Below, in pieces: positions 19,401-27,750 of a DNA stretch of 29,070 bases; position 1 is the stretch's first letter, and every line of letters starts with the position of its first letter. Origin of the DNA: a virus; IMG/VR virus record IMGVR_UViG_3300043446_000919, positions 1 through 29,070 of that record, one strand, 5' to 3'. A program made the position numbers and the translations under genes. The notes under the pieces were generated by a model. It was not told the DNA's origin, did no database searches, and worked only from the letters and a program-made list of their open reading frames with translations.

Positions 19401-21409
19401 TAGACAACCGTTCTCATTGTGATAGTGATGATTCCTCCAAAGTTCTCATTATTCTGAGATGGAGGAGTCATGCGAGTGAATGCGATTTCTTCGATGACAG
19501 TATCGAAGTTTTCACCAGAGGTGAAATCCTGTACGAGAACGGTGGCACCCGATGACTCGAGTTGCTCAAGTGCTGCCAAACGGATCTTAGCTCCGTCTTC
19601 AGTTCCGAATCTGACACCTCTTCGATCGGTCTCAAAGTCGTAACACATAATAGGCATTTGGATAAGTCGTGAACGAGTAGGCGATGGGATTGCCTTGATT
19701 GCATAACCCTTCAGTTCTGCACCCTTGGTTGCATCTGTGGATTTACGGTAAAGAGTAAAGGTGAGTTGACCATTAACCTGTGGTTGAACGAATGCAGCAG
19801 AAATGTCAAAGTCTGTGTTGTATTCATTACCTTCGGTCAAGGTAACAATCTGTGATCTTCCTTCAATGGAGTCACCATAGACTTCAATCTTTCCTTGGAG
19901 AGTATCGGTCTCAATACGGACACGCTTCCATGCTTTCTTCTCGAGAGTTCCCCAGTTAACGATTGCTGTTTGAATTGTTCCTTCTGCTACCAGTTGTGTT
20001 GCGTGTTCAATCCACACACCACTTGCTGTGATCGAGAAGAATAACTGACCAGTTGTTGGGAAGAAGCCAAGGTTATCTACAGATCCTGTAGTTCCTGCTG
20101 CATAGATATCGCTGGCATATGGGTAGCCACCATCATCGAGTAATTGACCTAGATAGATTCGATAGGTGCCAGATGCACCGCCGATTCCCTGTCTTACTCC
20201 TGCCCAGATATATGAGTCACGAGCTGCAAAGGAGACTACCGGGTATGTAGTTTCAAAAATGATTGGGCCATAGACAATGGTTGCATCATCGGCAATGGCT
20301 GCAATACGAACACCACGAGATGTACCGATTGCAAGATATGTACCAAGATAACCAAAGATAGTACGGACAGTTTCACCTAATGGAATATCTGCCACGGAGA
20401 TGGCAGGGCCAAGGTTACCTGTCGTTGCATCTGGTTGAATCTTAAAGATTGAAGACTTATCTCCAGCATAGCCAGAGATATAGATAGCTCCACGACCATC
20501 AGCAATACCTGTCCATTTCCAACCGATTGGTACTGTCTTGGTATTAGCAATAGCAGTTACTGTTGAAAGGTTAGCAAGAGTTCCATGGCTGGCAAATGTA
20601 AGTTCGTATACACCTGCAATAGTTGATCCTGAAGCAAAGGTAATACCTGCAAGTAATCTATTCTTTACAAACTTAAGAGTTACATTGGATGCAGAAGCAA
20701 TAGATGCAATGTGATAATGCTGATGAAGTGTTGGACTTCCAGCAGTTAGATCGATGTCATAGATGTAGTCTGCTGTAGCGAGATAGAGAGAAGATCCATC
20801 TGTTTCAGCAGCAAGGATCTCGGCAGATAGATCTGCACCAGTAAGAACTGTTGTAGCAGATCCAGCAGCAGTTACCTTGGATACACGAATAGCAGATGAT
20901 GATGTAGAAGTAGATGTGCAGTTAACAGCAAGTACAAAATCTGTACCATTAAGAGTTGCTGGGATAGCAATAGTTCTGGCAGTAGATGAAGTGCTGGTTA
21001 CATTGTAAAGTTTTGAGGTGTCCTTAAGGAGAGAAAGTTCACCTGTATTCCATGGGTTGATACCTGTGGATGTGAAGTAACGGAAGCGAAGAAGATCGGG
21101 ATTACCCTCAAGAGCTTCTTGGAATTGAATACCTGCACCAAGATGCCATGATGTCTGAGATCGAACCCAAAGACCTGAGTCAAGGGTCTGTTCACCCGGC
21201 TCTCTGGCTTGGTCAACACGCTCATACTTCCATCGGGCAGTCGATCTACGATAAGGAACTGTGTCTGTGATGTTGTAGAGGAATGGCAAACCACCAATAG
21301 CAACATCAAAGGCATAGGTATCTGGATCATAGTATTGAGATGTACGACCAGTAAGATCATAGATAACGGATTCTGTAATATCCGGTGACTTAGATACCTT
21401 TAATACCAC
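19400..21409 (-). CDS. Large beta-rich minor tail protein
   Basis: 669 aa, starting at a GTG (21409) with GGAG 8 nt upstream. The N-terminal part carries WHLGAGIQFQEALEG and STGINPWNTGELSLL, phrases of a kind seen in tail proteins of actinophages. The middle shows repeated beta blades of Ser/Thr/Ala-rich strands (about 140-480), suggesting a beta-propeller. The C-terminal third is beta-sandwich-like. It is probably a receptor-facing or nozzle-type tail protein. The stop overlaps the next start. Confidence 0.75.
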   Translation of the reverse strand: MVLKVSKSPDITESVIYDLTGRTSQYYDPDTYAFDVAIGGLPFLYNITDTVPYRRSTARWKYERVDQAREPGEQTLDSGLWVRSQTSWHLGAGIQFQEALEGNPDLLRFRYFTSTGINPWNTGELSLLKDTSKLYNVTSTSSTARTIAIPATLNGTDFVLAVNCTSTSTSSSAIRVSKVTAAGSATTVLTGADLSAEILAAETDGSSLYLATADYIYDIDLTAGSPTLHQHYHIASIASASNVTLKFVKNRLLAGITFASGSTIAGVYELTFASHGTLANLSTVTAIANTKTVPIGWKWTGIADGRGAIYISGYAGDKSSIFKIQPDATTGNLGPAISVADIPLGETVRTIFGYLGTYLAIGTSRGVRIAAIADDATIVYGPIIFETTYPVVSFAARDSYIWAGVRQGIGGASGTYRIYLGQLLDDGGYPYASDIYAAGTTGSVDNLGFFPTTGQLFFSITASGVWIEHATQLVAEGTIQTAIVNWGTLEKKAWKRVRIETDTLQGKIEVYGDSIEGRSQIVTLTEGNEYNTDFDISAAFVQPQVNGQLTFTLYRKSTDATKGAELKGYAIKAIPSPTRSRLIQMPIMCYDFETDRRGVRFGTEDGAKIRLAALEQLESSGATVLVQDFTSGENFDTVIEEIAFTRMTPPSQNNENFGGIITITMRTVV

Positions 21410-21501
21410 GCCAGACTCCTTGGGTTAGAAAGATTGATAAGGGTTCTTACTTACGACATTAGGCTAGAACACCCTTGAAACTGCCTCTGTTTCGAATTTG
21501 A

Positions 21502-21858
21502 TTAACCTAAAGATTCTTCCCAAGATTGAGATTCTTCATTCCATGACCAACCACTTCCTTCTGGTCTAGGAACAGGTGCAACCCATCTTGCATTGGAATC
21601 TAAAGTCCAAGAAGGATAAGGCTGTTGTGGAATAAATGCATCTAGGTTTGAATCGTATGTATATCCAATACCTGCATAATTTTTACGGAATGATCCGTTA
21701 TATGAAGTCTGCTTCCAGTTGTTGTGACCATGAAGATCAGCAAGGAAGTCGATACCTGCTTGCTCTGACTCAACACCGTCAACGGTGATTACATCATTGT
21801 TCACTACATGAACAGCAAGGACAACATTATTGTCATCGAGTTTTGCAAAGTGTGCCAT
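21502..21858 (-). CDS. Conserved small virion protein of aquatic phages, 118 aa
   Basis: Reads MAHFAKLDDNNVVLAVHVV, then EQAGIDFLADLHGHNNWKQT and SYNGSFRKNYAGIGYTYD, then FIPQQPYPSWTLD and a Trp-rich end. From memory, near-identical patterns occur in virion-associated proteins of cyanophages and other aquatic phages. Beta-rich, probably a fibre-associated or tail-decoration protein. GGAG-type site ahead of the ATG at 21858. Confidence 0.8.
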   Translation of the reverse strand: MAHFAKLDDNNVVLAVHVVNNDVITVDGVESEQAGIDFLADLHGHNNWKQTSYNGSFRKNYAGIGYTYDSNLDAFIPQQPYPSWTLDSNARWVAPVPRPEGSGWSWNEESQSWEESLG

Positions 21859-21867
21859 TAGTTCTCC

Positions 21868-22716
21868 TTAGTAAGTGATTGAACCATCACCATTGAATTG
21901 ATAAATATGCCAAGATCCTGATGTTGTATAAGTTGGGGATCCTGTAGTTGTAGATGCTGGCTTTATAGCTCTTACGATAACAACACCAGAGCCACCATTA
22001 GCACCATCTTTTCCGCCAAAGGTTCCTCCGCCACCACCACCGGTGTTTGAAGTACCTGCTACTGGGTTTAGTGTTGCATCTCCACCAGCACCACCACCGC
22101 CCGATCCACCTGCACCTCTTAAATTGCTAGTTCCAGAGCCACCACCACCGCCACCTGCATAGGTTACAGAAGTTCCTGTAATGGAAGATGCTGATCCATT
22201 TCCACCAGCACCACCATTTGCTGAACCATCACCTGATCCACCAGTAGCACCGGCTCCACCACCTCCGCCAGAAGCCCAAGAAACATTTGAACCGCCACCT
22301 GCATTACCTTGTGATGAATAGCCAGCAGCTCCAGTAGTGGTGCCGACCATTCCTGATGCACCACTTCCTGATCCACCTTGTTTTCCTTTGCCACCATCGG
22401 TGCATCCACCACCACCGCCAACAGATCTAATTGATCTAAAAATAGAATCTGATCCATTTAATCCATAACCGTTGACACCACCATCGGCAGTACCTCGAGT
22501 GCCACCACCACCAACAGTTACTGTGTATGTAGTTCCAACTACGGCAGTAGTGGTTCCAGTTCTAAATCCACCAGCACCACCACCTGAGCCATAACGGCGG
22601 CCACCGCCACCACCACCAGCAACAATTAAGTATTCAACTGATACTAAACGATCAGTTACTCCAGATATTTTTGATCCATTCTTAATGGAAGATGTAGAAA
22701 ATTTACGAGTAGACAT
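21868..22716 (-). CDS. Glycine-rich fibre/adhesin protein, copy 2
   Basis: 282 aa. N-terminal short region, then VEYLIVAGGGGGG and long Gly/Ser/Ala-rich tracts with GTTYTVTVGGGG, ending SGSWHIYQFNGDGSITY. The polyglycine sandwich style resembles phage receptor-binding proteins such as T4-type gp38 adhesins. It is a tandem paralogue of the next gene upstream, with the same start motif and end. Stop and start overlap (TAATG). Confidence 0.75.
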   Translation of the reverse strand: MSTRKFSTSSIKNGSKISGVTDRLVSVEYLIVAGGGGGGRRYGSGGGAGGFRTGTTTAVVGTTYTVTVGGGGTRGTADGGVNGYGLNGSDSIFRSIRSVGGGGGCTDGGKGKQGGSGSGASGMVGTTTGAAGYSSQGNAGGGSNVSWASGGGGGAGATGGSGDGSANGGAGGNGSASSITGTSVTYAGGGGGGSGTSNLRGAGGSGGGGAGGDATLNPVAGTSNTGGGGGGTFGGKDGANGGSGVVIVRAIKPASTTTGSPTYTTSGSWHIYQFNGDGSITY

Positions 22717-23642
22717 TAGAAAGTGATGCTCCCATCTCCTGTGAATTTGTAGTAACGATAACCACCAGATGTAGTAGTAGAAGGAGATCCTGTTGTATTA
22801 GCTGGTGGGAAAACATCTAAGTGTCTAATCAAAACAATACCTGATCCACCATTGCCACCTGTTTGTGTTCCATATCCACCACCGGTGTTACCGCCACCGC
22901 CACCGCCGGTGTTTGCTGTACCAGCGACTCCTGAGTTTCCACTACCACCATTGAATCCACCGTTACCGCCTCCACCAGAACCGCCTTCACCATTACCTGC
23001 TGAATTGTTCCAATGGCCACCACCGCCACCACCGCAAAAATAGTATGTTCCAGAAACATTTTGTCCTGATGTTGTTGCAGAACCCCAAGTGGAGTATGAA
23101 GAACTTCCTATTCCACCATCTCCATCAATGCCATCTGCATCACAAGTAACGCCAGCACCAGCCATGCCACCGCCACCGCCGCCACCTCTGTCGTTTTGTG
23201 CATTACCACCTTTGAATCCCTGAAGTCCTACATTTCCAATAGTGAAATCAGCATTCCATTGACCGGATCCACCACCACATCCGCCTACACGACCGGGGTG
23301 TTGGTTTGCACCACCACCACCGCCACCTAAAGCAACATCTATTGATAGTGAACCGCCAGTTATGCTTGAGTCTCCGCCAGTTGCACCAGATCCGTTATAG
23401 GAACCTCCAGATGCACCACCATTGCCACCGTTTCCAACTGTTACTGTATATGTAACTCCAGTTTGAACTTCAACATTTGATGCATAGACGAGACCTCCGC
23501 CTCCTCCACCACCGCCACCATCCCAGCCACCTCCACCTCCACCAGCGATAATCAATGCTTCAAGAATAAGTGGTGTTGAAAAGTCTTGTTGCTTAACTAA
23601 AGCATTAGATAAAGATGATTTTGAGAATACAGAAGTAGCCAT
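22716..23642 (-). CDS. Glycine-rich fibre/adhesin protein, copy 1
   Basis: 308 aa. Same layout as the downstream copy: LEALIIAGGGGGG, GVTYTVTVGNGG, many polyglycine runs and the end SGGYRYYKFTGDGSITF. Differences cluster in the Gly-rich loops, the part expected to contact receptor. The polyglycine DNA is rich in CCACC repeats (plus strand) and is a likely recombination hot spot between the two copies. Confidence 0.75.
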   Translation of the reverse strand: MATSVFSKSSLSNALVKQQDFSTPLILEALIIAGGGGGGWDGGGGGGGGGLVYASNVEVQTGVTYTVTVGNGGNGGASGGSYNGSGATGGDSSITGGSLSIDVALGGGGGGANQHPGRVGGCGGGSGQWNADFTIGNVGLQGFKGGNAQNDRGGGGGGGMAGAGVTCDADGIDGDGGIGSSSYSTWGSATTSGQNVSGTYYFCGGGGGGHWNNSAGNGEGGSGGGGNGGFNGGSGNSGVAGTANTGGGGGGNTGGGYGTQTGGNGGSGIVLIRHLDVFPPANTTGSPSTTTSGGYRYYKFTGDGSITF

Positions 23643-23665
23643 TTAAGTGGATACCTTTCAGTAGA

Positions 23666-23998
23666 TTAAGCGGATAGTTCAGAACCAAATGCTTGGAAAG
23701 TCAATGAAGATGCTGCTGATGCATAGCAACTAATTGTATTTCCAGCGGCAAGAGTAATTCCAAGCGTTAAAGCTACGGAATCATTAGCGGCAATAGATAC
23801 ATCATATGCAAGATAATGATCATTACCCAATGTTGTACCAGTTGTTGGCTTAACAGCCAAACGATAAGTACGAGCAGAGGTTGATCGATTAGCAATAACA
23901 ATAGATGAAACTACGGCTGCTGAGGATGTAGGAACTGTATAAAGAGTTTCCTCTGTAGTCGCTGCTGAAGCAAGACGACCCAATACCTTATATGCCAT
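23666..23998 (-). CDS. Small beta-sandwich virion protein, 110 aa
   Basis: Reads MAYKVLGRLASAATTEETLY, then VVSSIVIANRSTSARTYRLAV and a final beta-strand pair. The alternating hydrophobic strands and TVPTSSAAVVSSIVIAN phrase fit small tail or capsid-decoration proteins found beside fibre genes. No membrane span, no catalytic motif. Between fibre genes of the structural operon. Confidence 0.7.
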   Translation of the reverse strand: MAYKVLGRLASAATTEETLYTVPTSSAAVVSSIVIANRSTSARTYRLAVKPTTGTTLGNDHYLAYDVSIAANDSVALTLGITLAAGNTISCYASAASSLTFQAFGSELSA

Positions 23999-24002
23999 TT
24001 GT

Positions 24003-24203
24003 TTATGCTCCCATCAATAAGAACGGATCTAAAGCCCCACCGGCTTCAGAAGCTTTGGCTAATGGTATTCCACCAGCCGTAGACCCATCGTGAACTACGA
24101 GAGTCTTTTTGTCTGTATCGACTGTTACCTCTCCAGACAAACCTGTAAATGTAGAGTGCTGACTTGTTGTGCCTCTACGCAATTGAATTGCAAATGCTGG
24201 CAT
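24003..24203 (-). CDS. Short tail-fibre-type protein, 66 aa
   Basis: Contains AIQLRRGTTSQHSTFTG, GEVTVDTDKKTLVVHDGSTAGG, the repeated beta unit found at the N-terminus or shaft of many phage fibre proteins. It ends LLMGA, like the fibre gene just upstream (MMMGA). Possibly a stand-alone fibre attachment module split from a longer fibre. Confidence 0.75.
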   Translation of the reverse strand: MPAFAIQLRRGTTSQHSTFTGLSGEVTVDTDKKTLVVHDGSTAGGIPLAKASEAGGALDPFLLMGA

Positions 24204-24204
24204 C

Positions 24205-25866
24205 TTATGCTCCCATCATCATAAAGATATCTGTCAATGGATCGGTAACAATTGTTGCCCATGATGCTGTCGATCCATTAGTAGTTAAGTATTTACCAGA
24301 GTTACCTGTCTGGCTAGGAAGGGCATCGACCGTGGCCCACTTAACACCATCTGCTTGAGTACTATCAGCTTGAAGGTACTGACCATTAGTTCCAACAGTT
24401 TGAACTGTATATGTTCCGCTACCTGTACCTACAAGAATTGCACCCTTAGCTGTATAAGCAGAAGCAAGGATTGCTGATCCAAGCAATGCTGCTGAGTTAG
24501 CAGCAGAGGTTGCAGAAGTAGCAGCAGAGTTAGCAGAGGTTAAAGCAGATGATGCAGATGTACTTGCACTAGATGCAGAAGTTGCTGCTGATGTTGCACT
24601 TGTTGCTGCACTAGATGCAGATGTTGCTGCACTATTAGCAGATGTTTGAGCATTGGATGCAATGGTTGCAATGTTGATATATGTAGATGTGGTTGTATCA
24701 GACTCGGTAATCGTACCCATATCACGGACAATGCCAGCACCTGTTAGACCAGTAATCGAGGTGTAACTATTGGCTGCTGATGTGGCTGATGTTGCCGCTG
24801 ACGATGCTGATGTAGCAGCCGAAGTCGCTGAGGTCTGAGCAGATGTTGCCGAGGTAGCAGCAGAACTTGCTGAGGTTGCTGCACTTGAAGCAGAGTTAGC
24901 CGCAGATGTGGCAGATGTAGCTGCTGAAGATGTCGATCCAAAGAGTGTATCGATATAGGACTTATTGACAGCATCAGTAGATGCAGTAGGTGTACCAAGA
25001 GATGTGATCTTGTTATTACCCATTGACAAGGCACCAGTCATGCTGTCGCCAGCCTTAGAAACCTTTGTGGCAATATTGTTAGTTACTGTCGTTGAGAAAC
25101 TTGCATCATTGTTAATTGCTGCTGCAAGTTCATTGAGAGTATCCAAAGCACCCGGTGCAGAAGCAACAAGGTTTGCTACCTGAGTATCTACATAAGACTT
25201 AGTAGCTGCATCGGTATTAGCAGATGGAGTGCCAAGACCAGTAATCTTGTAACTTCCAGCAGCAAGATCAGAACCCAAGGTTCCGCTTGTGATTGTCTTA
25301 GATGTAAGTGTTGAAGCAACACCATCAAGGGTTATAGTTCCAGAAGCATTAGGAAGTGTGATTGTTCGATCTGCTGTTGGATCAGTAACAGTAAGGGTTG
25401 TTTCAAAAGCATCATCAGTTGCACCTTCAAATACAACACCATCTCCGATTACTCGAGGAGAGGTAAGTGTCTTATTGGTAAGTGTCTGGGTATCGTCTTT
25501 ACCAACGATGTCGCTAGTTACGCCATGGACTCCCGACTTAGTAGGCGTAGCAGTAGAACCTTGGTGTGAAGAAAATTCATTAAAGTCACGACCAGAGATG
25601 ATGTGACGAACTGTTGCACCAGCAGAGTGGGCAACGCTTGAGGTACCGTCTTCTCCACGAGTGATATTAAGTGTCGTTCCACCACCAGAAGAGTTGACTG
25701 TAATGATCTCTTCTTTGTTGGTATCTGGATCGATAACCAAAGAATATGGATAGTTGGTTGGGAAGCCAGTCGTTAGATCCAGCGTAATCGATGTAACAAC
25801 ACCATCGATTGAGGATGATAGCGAGGCTTGCTTTGCCGTTGAGGCATAGTATCTAGTTTGTGCCAT
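24205..25866 (-). CDS. Tail fibre with Ala-Ser-Thr coiled repeat, 553 aa
   Basis: N-terminal beta region with ITRGEDGTSSVAHSAGATVRH, then the fibre repeats TLTNKTLTSP and GTITLDGVASTLTSKTI, a helix region with KSYVDTQVANLV, then long heptad-like SAATSATSA repeats (about 305-470, interrupted once) and a globular C-terminus ending DPLTDIFMMMGA. The pattern is a trimeric long-tail fibre shaft. Good GAGGT site ahead of the ATG at 25866. Confidence 0.88.
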   Translation of the reverse strand: MAQTRYYASTAKQASLSSSIDGVVTSITLDLTTGFPTNYPYSLVIDPDTNKEEIITVNSSGGGTTLNITRGEDGTSSVAHSAGATVRHIISGRDFNEFSSHQGSTATPTKSGVHGVTSDIVGKDDTQTLTNKTLTSPRVIGDGVVFEGATDDAFETTLTVTDPTADRTITLPNASGTITLDGVASTLTSKTITSGTLGSDLAAGSYKITGLGTPSANTDAATKSYVDTQVANLVASAPGALDTLNELAAAINNDASFSTTVTNNIATKVSKAGDSMTGALSMGNNKITSLGTPTASTDAVNKSYIDTLFGSTSSAATSATSAANSASSAATSASSAATSATSAQTSATSAATSASSAATSATSAANSYTSITGLTGAGIVRDMGTITESDTTTSTYINIATIASNAQTSANSAATSASSAATSATSAATSASSASTSASSALTSANSAATSATSAANSAALLGSAILASAYTAKGAILVGTGSGTYTVQTVGTNGQYLQADSTQADGVKWATVDALPSQTGNSGKYLTTNGSTASWATIVTDPLTDIFMMMGA

Positions 25867-25869
25867 TCG

Positions 25870-26772
25870 TTACCTCTTATAGTGGAGTCGGGGAGGATAA
25901 AGATCTCTGAGTCCAGCAGCTTCTTGCTGAAGTCGCTGAGTGTAAAGACCAAGGTAGAACCGAGCCGTTGAGGATCCTGCCCCAATAGGCTTAGTTTGAT
26001 CGAGCATATCTGACTCGACAGATTGTGCAGGTACTCGAGCTGCATCGATATTCATAAGCAGACGAGCCATGGCACCGTATGTAATACAGTCAACTGAACT
26101 TGATGGGAAACCTGTAACGGTTTCATAGACATCACTATCAGAAGTCAGTACTGATGGAGCTTTAGCATAGACAACCTGAACTGTACGACCCGGATCGATA
26201 GAGTCAAAGATATTGATTGTCTTGCCATTGGCAAACTCTGTTGTGTTGGCTACCTTGTCGGTATTGTAACGCCGAACATTAAGCCATTCTTTAGTTGATC
26301 CAATGGTCTGCCACTTAACATCAAGAACATATTCTGTAGTCGCTGGAAGCGAGTAGGTAGTTACTGCTGAGTTGAAGGAGAAGGTGTGGGTTCCTACTGC
26401 AAAGAGTTCTGGGTAGGAAGCCTGAATAGTATCGTTGATTGCATCCTTGATAAGTTTACGAGGATAGACAGGAGCAATAAGAACCTTGGCACTATTGGCA
26501 GCAGATGCTGCTGTGGTACCACGGAATCCTCGACCCCAAGGTGCAACGGTGACAGTCTTGGTTAGGTTATCAACCTTATCTACATAGATGAGTTCATCAC
26601 CAATCTCGATAAGACCACGACCCATTTGGTTGGTTTCATTCACAATAAATGTGGTAGCAGATGAAGTAATACCAGCCGCTTGATTGATCCAAGTAGCAGT
26701 CTCTTGTTGAGCTGCACCGCTTTGGATATTGAATGCAACCTTATCTACGAGTTGACCAAAAGTAATTGACAT
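25870..26772 (-). CDS. Tail adaptor or baseplate-type protein, 300 aa
   Basis: Begins MSITFGQLVDKVAFNIQSGA, then strands with NQMGRGLIEIGDELIYVDKV and helix PRKLIKDAINDTIQASYPELFAVG, beta strands, and a C-terminal helix LYTQRLQQEAAGLRDLYP. The mixed helix-beta layout and position just upstream of the fibre fit an adaptor or fibre-attachment protein. Start and stop overlap neighbours (TAATG). Confidence 0.6.
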   Translation of the reverse strand: MSITFGQLVDKVAFNIQSGAAQQETATWINQAAGITSSATTFIVNETNQMGRGLIEIGDELIYVDKVDNLTKTVTVAPWGRGFRGTTAASAANSAKVLIAPVYPRKLIKDAINDTIQASYPELFAVGTHTFSFNSAVTTYSLPATTEYVLDVKWQTIGSTKEWLNVRRYNTDKVANTTEFANGKTINIFDSIDPGRTVQVVYAKAPSVLTSDSDVYETVTGFPSSSVDCITYGAMARLLMNIDAARVPAQSVESDMLDQTKPIGAGSSTARFYLGLYTQRLQQEAAGLRDLYPPRLHYKR

Positions 26773-27041
26773 TATGACTCTCTTGCTCTTAGGGCAGCAG
26801 CAGGAGCCTTATCGGTTGTGCCACCAAGTTGATTACATACACCACGAAGGTCTTTGTAATTAGGTCTGGTATTACCAGCCTTGACATTCAAGGCACCAAC
26901 GACATCCAGACCAGTTGTGCCAGCCCAAGTGTTTGCAGCCTTAGCATCATCAACATAACTCTGTAACGCTGGATAAGTGCCACCATTAGCAAGACGATTA
27001 AGTTCTGCTGTAAATGTGCTTCCGTTAGTACCTGTTGCCAT
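26772..27041 (-). CDS. Hypothetical structural protein, 89 aa
   Basis: Contains FTAELNRLANGGTYPALQSY, then KAANTWAGTTGLDVVGALNVKAG and a charged end ALRARES. Similar layout (NGGTYP, KDLRGVCNQL) is seen in structural genes of actinophages, but I cannot name the family. It is TAATG-coupled with both neighbours. Confidence 0.7.
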   Translation of the reverse strand: MATGTNGSTFTAELNRLANGGTYPALQSYVDDAKAANTWAGTTGLDVVGALNVKAGNTRPNYKDLRGVCNQLGGTTDKAPAAALRARES

Positions 27042-27202
27042 TACTTACCCTTCCTCATAACTGCCGCATTGTCGACAAGGTTTGGATACTTACGACCTGC
27101 TGCTTTGGCACGAGCCTTAGCCTTTGCCTTCTGGGTAGGTGTTAGTTTGGTTGATTTCTTCTTTGGGTTCTTCTGATCCCAGAATGCTTTCTTCTTCACC
27201 AT
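27041..27202 (-). CDS. Lysine-rich small protein, 53 aa
   Basis: Begins MVKKKAFWDQKNPKKKSTKL and continues with KAKAKARAKAAGRKYPNLVD; ends MRKGK. Strongly basic, helical middle. One of four adjacent basic peptides (27041-27750) downstream of the Ntn-hydrolase gene. Likely DNA-contacting, internal virion or host-chromatin-type peptide. The GRKYPNLVDNAAV phrase looks conserved. Confidence 0.7.
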   Translation of the reverse strand: MVKKKAFWDQKNPKKKSTKLTPTQKAKAKARAKAAGRKYPNLVDNAAVMRKGK

Positions 27203-27471
27203 TTCACCTTATCTGCCCAATAGGCTGCTGACATCTTTCCTTTTGCAATGTTCTTTGCATGACGAGCCTTGAATGATGCTTGTCGTTTTGTTGGTTTCTT
27301 ATCGCCAGTAACACCTTGCTGACCGAATCTAATGGTCTTAACCTTTGATCCTTCTTTGGCTACAACCACATGAGATTTAGTTGGGTGAGATGGTGTTCTC
27401 TTTGGCTTATTAAAGCCAGATACCCCGGCTCTCTTAAGCCGAGGATCTGCCTTACTTCTTTTTTCCGCCAC
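27196..27471 (-). CDS. Conserved basic phage protein, 91 aa
   Basis: GTG start at 27471 inside the end of the preceding gene. Reads HVVVAKEGSKVKTIRFGQQG, then SFKARHAKNIAKGKMSAAYW and ADKVKW at the end. This pattern is one I associate with a conserved small protein of aquatic phages of unknown function. Basic, likely nucleic-acid binding or virion. Confidence 0.75.
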   Translation of the reverse strand: MAEKRSKADPRLKRAGVSGFNKPKRTPSHPTKSHVVVAKEGSKVKTIRFGQQGVTGDKKPTKRQASFKARHAKNIAKGKMSAAYWADKVKW

Positions 27472-27622
27472 GCTTCTTGCCCTTCTTGGACATTCCTGCT
27501 TCGGATAATGCTATTGCGATAGCTTGTTTACGGCTCTTAACTACAGGGCCTTTCTTTCCAGAATGAAGAGTTCCTGATTTGAACTCTTTCATTACCTTCT
27601 TGACTTTGGCTGGCTTCTTCAT
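27452..27622 (-). CDS. DUF6496-like small protein, 56 aa
   Basis: KKVMKEFKSGTLHSGKKG, then PVVKSRKQAIAIALSEAG, then a Lys/Gly-rich tail. This is the DUF6496 pattern found in many phages and mobile elements. Short, basic, one helix. Start overlaps the upstream stop (TAATG). Confidence 0.8.
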   Translation of the reverse strand: MKKPAKVKKVMKEFKSGTLHSGKKGPVVKSRKQAIAIALSEAGMSKKGKKRGGKKK

Positions 27623-27750
27623 TACTTCTTCTTTCCAGCCTTCTTCATGCCCTTCTTGCCGTATTCCATCATGCGTTCTTTTTTGCCCTCAGACTTTTCG
27701 TGCTTCATCTTTGCCTTTTTGGACTTGTACTTTTCGCCTTTTGCTGACAT
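27622..27750 (-). CDS. Lysine-rich small protein, 42 aa
   Basis: ATG at 27750 with AGGGAG 8-9 nt upstream. Reads MSAKGEKYKSKKAKMKHEKS, then EGKKERMMEYGKKGMKKAG. Basic, helical. The first 62 bases overlap the 3' end of the Ntn-hydrolase gene in another frame, so both frames are used there. Similar MMEYGKKGMKK peptides occur in other aquatic phages from memory. Confidence 0.7.
   Translation of the reverse strand: MSAKGEKYKSKKAKMKHEKSEGKKERMMEYGKKGMKKAGKKK

Noticed and set aside
22852-23043. Pro-rich plus-strand frame within the glycine-rich adhesin region
   Set aside because: It is the antisense of polyglycine codons (CCACC repeats); no ribosome site and no neighbours on that strand.
24470-24930. 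DNA tandem repeat as a mobile or CRISPR-like array
   Set aside because: The repeats are imperfect and in frame with the Ala/Ser/Thr coiled shaft of the fibre; there are no constant repeats with unique spacers.
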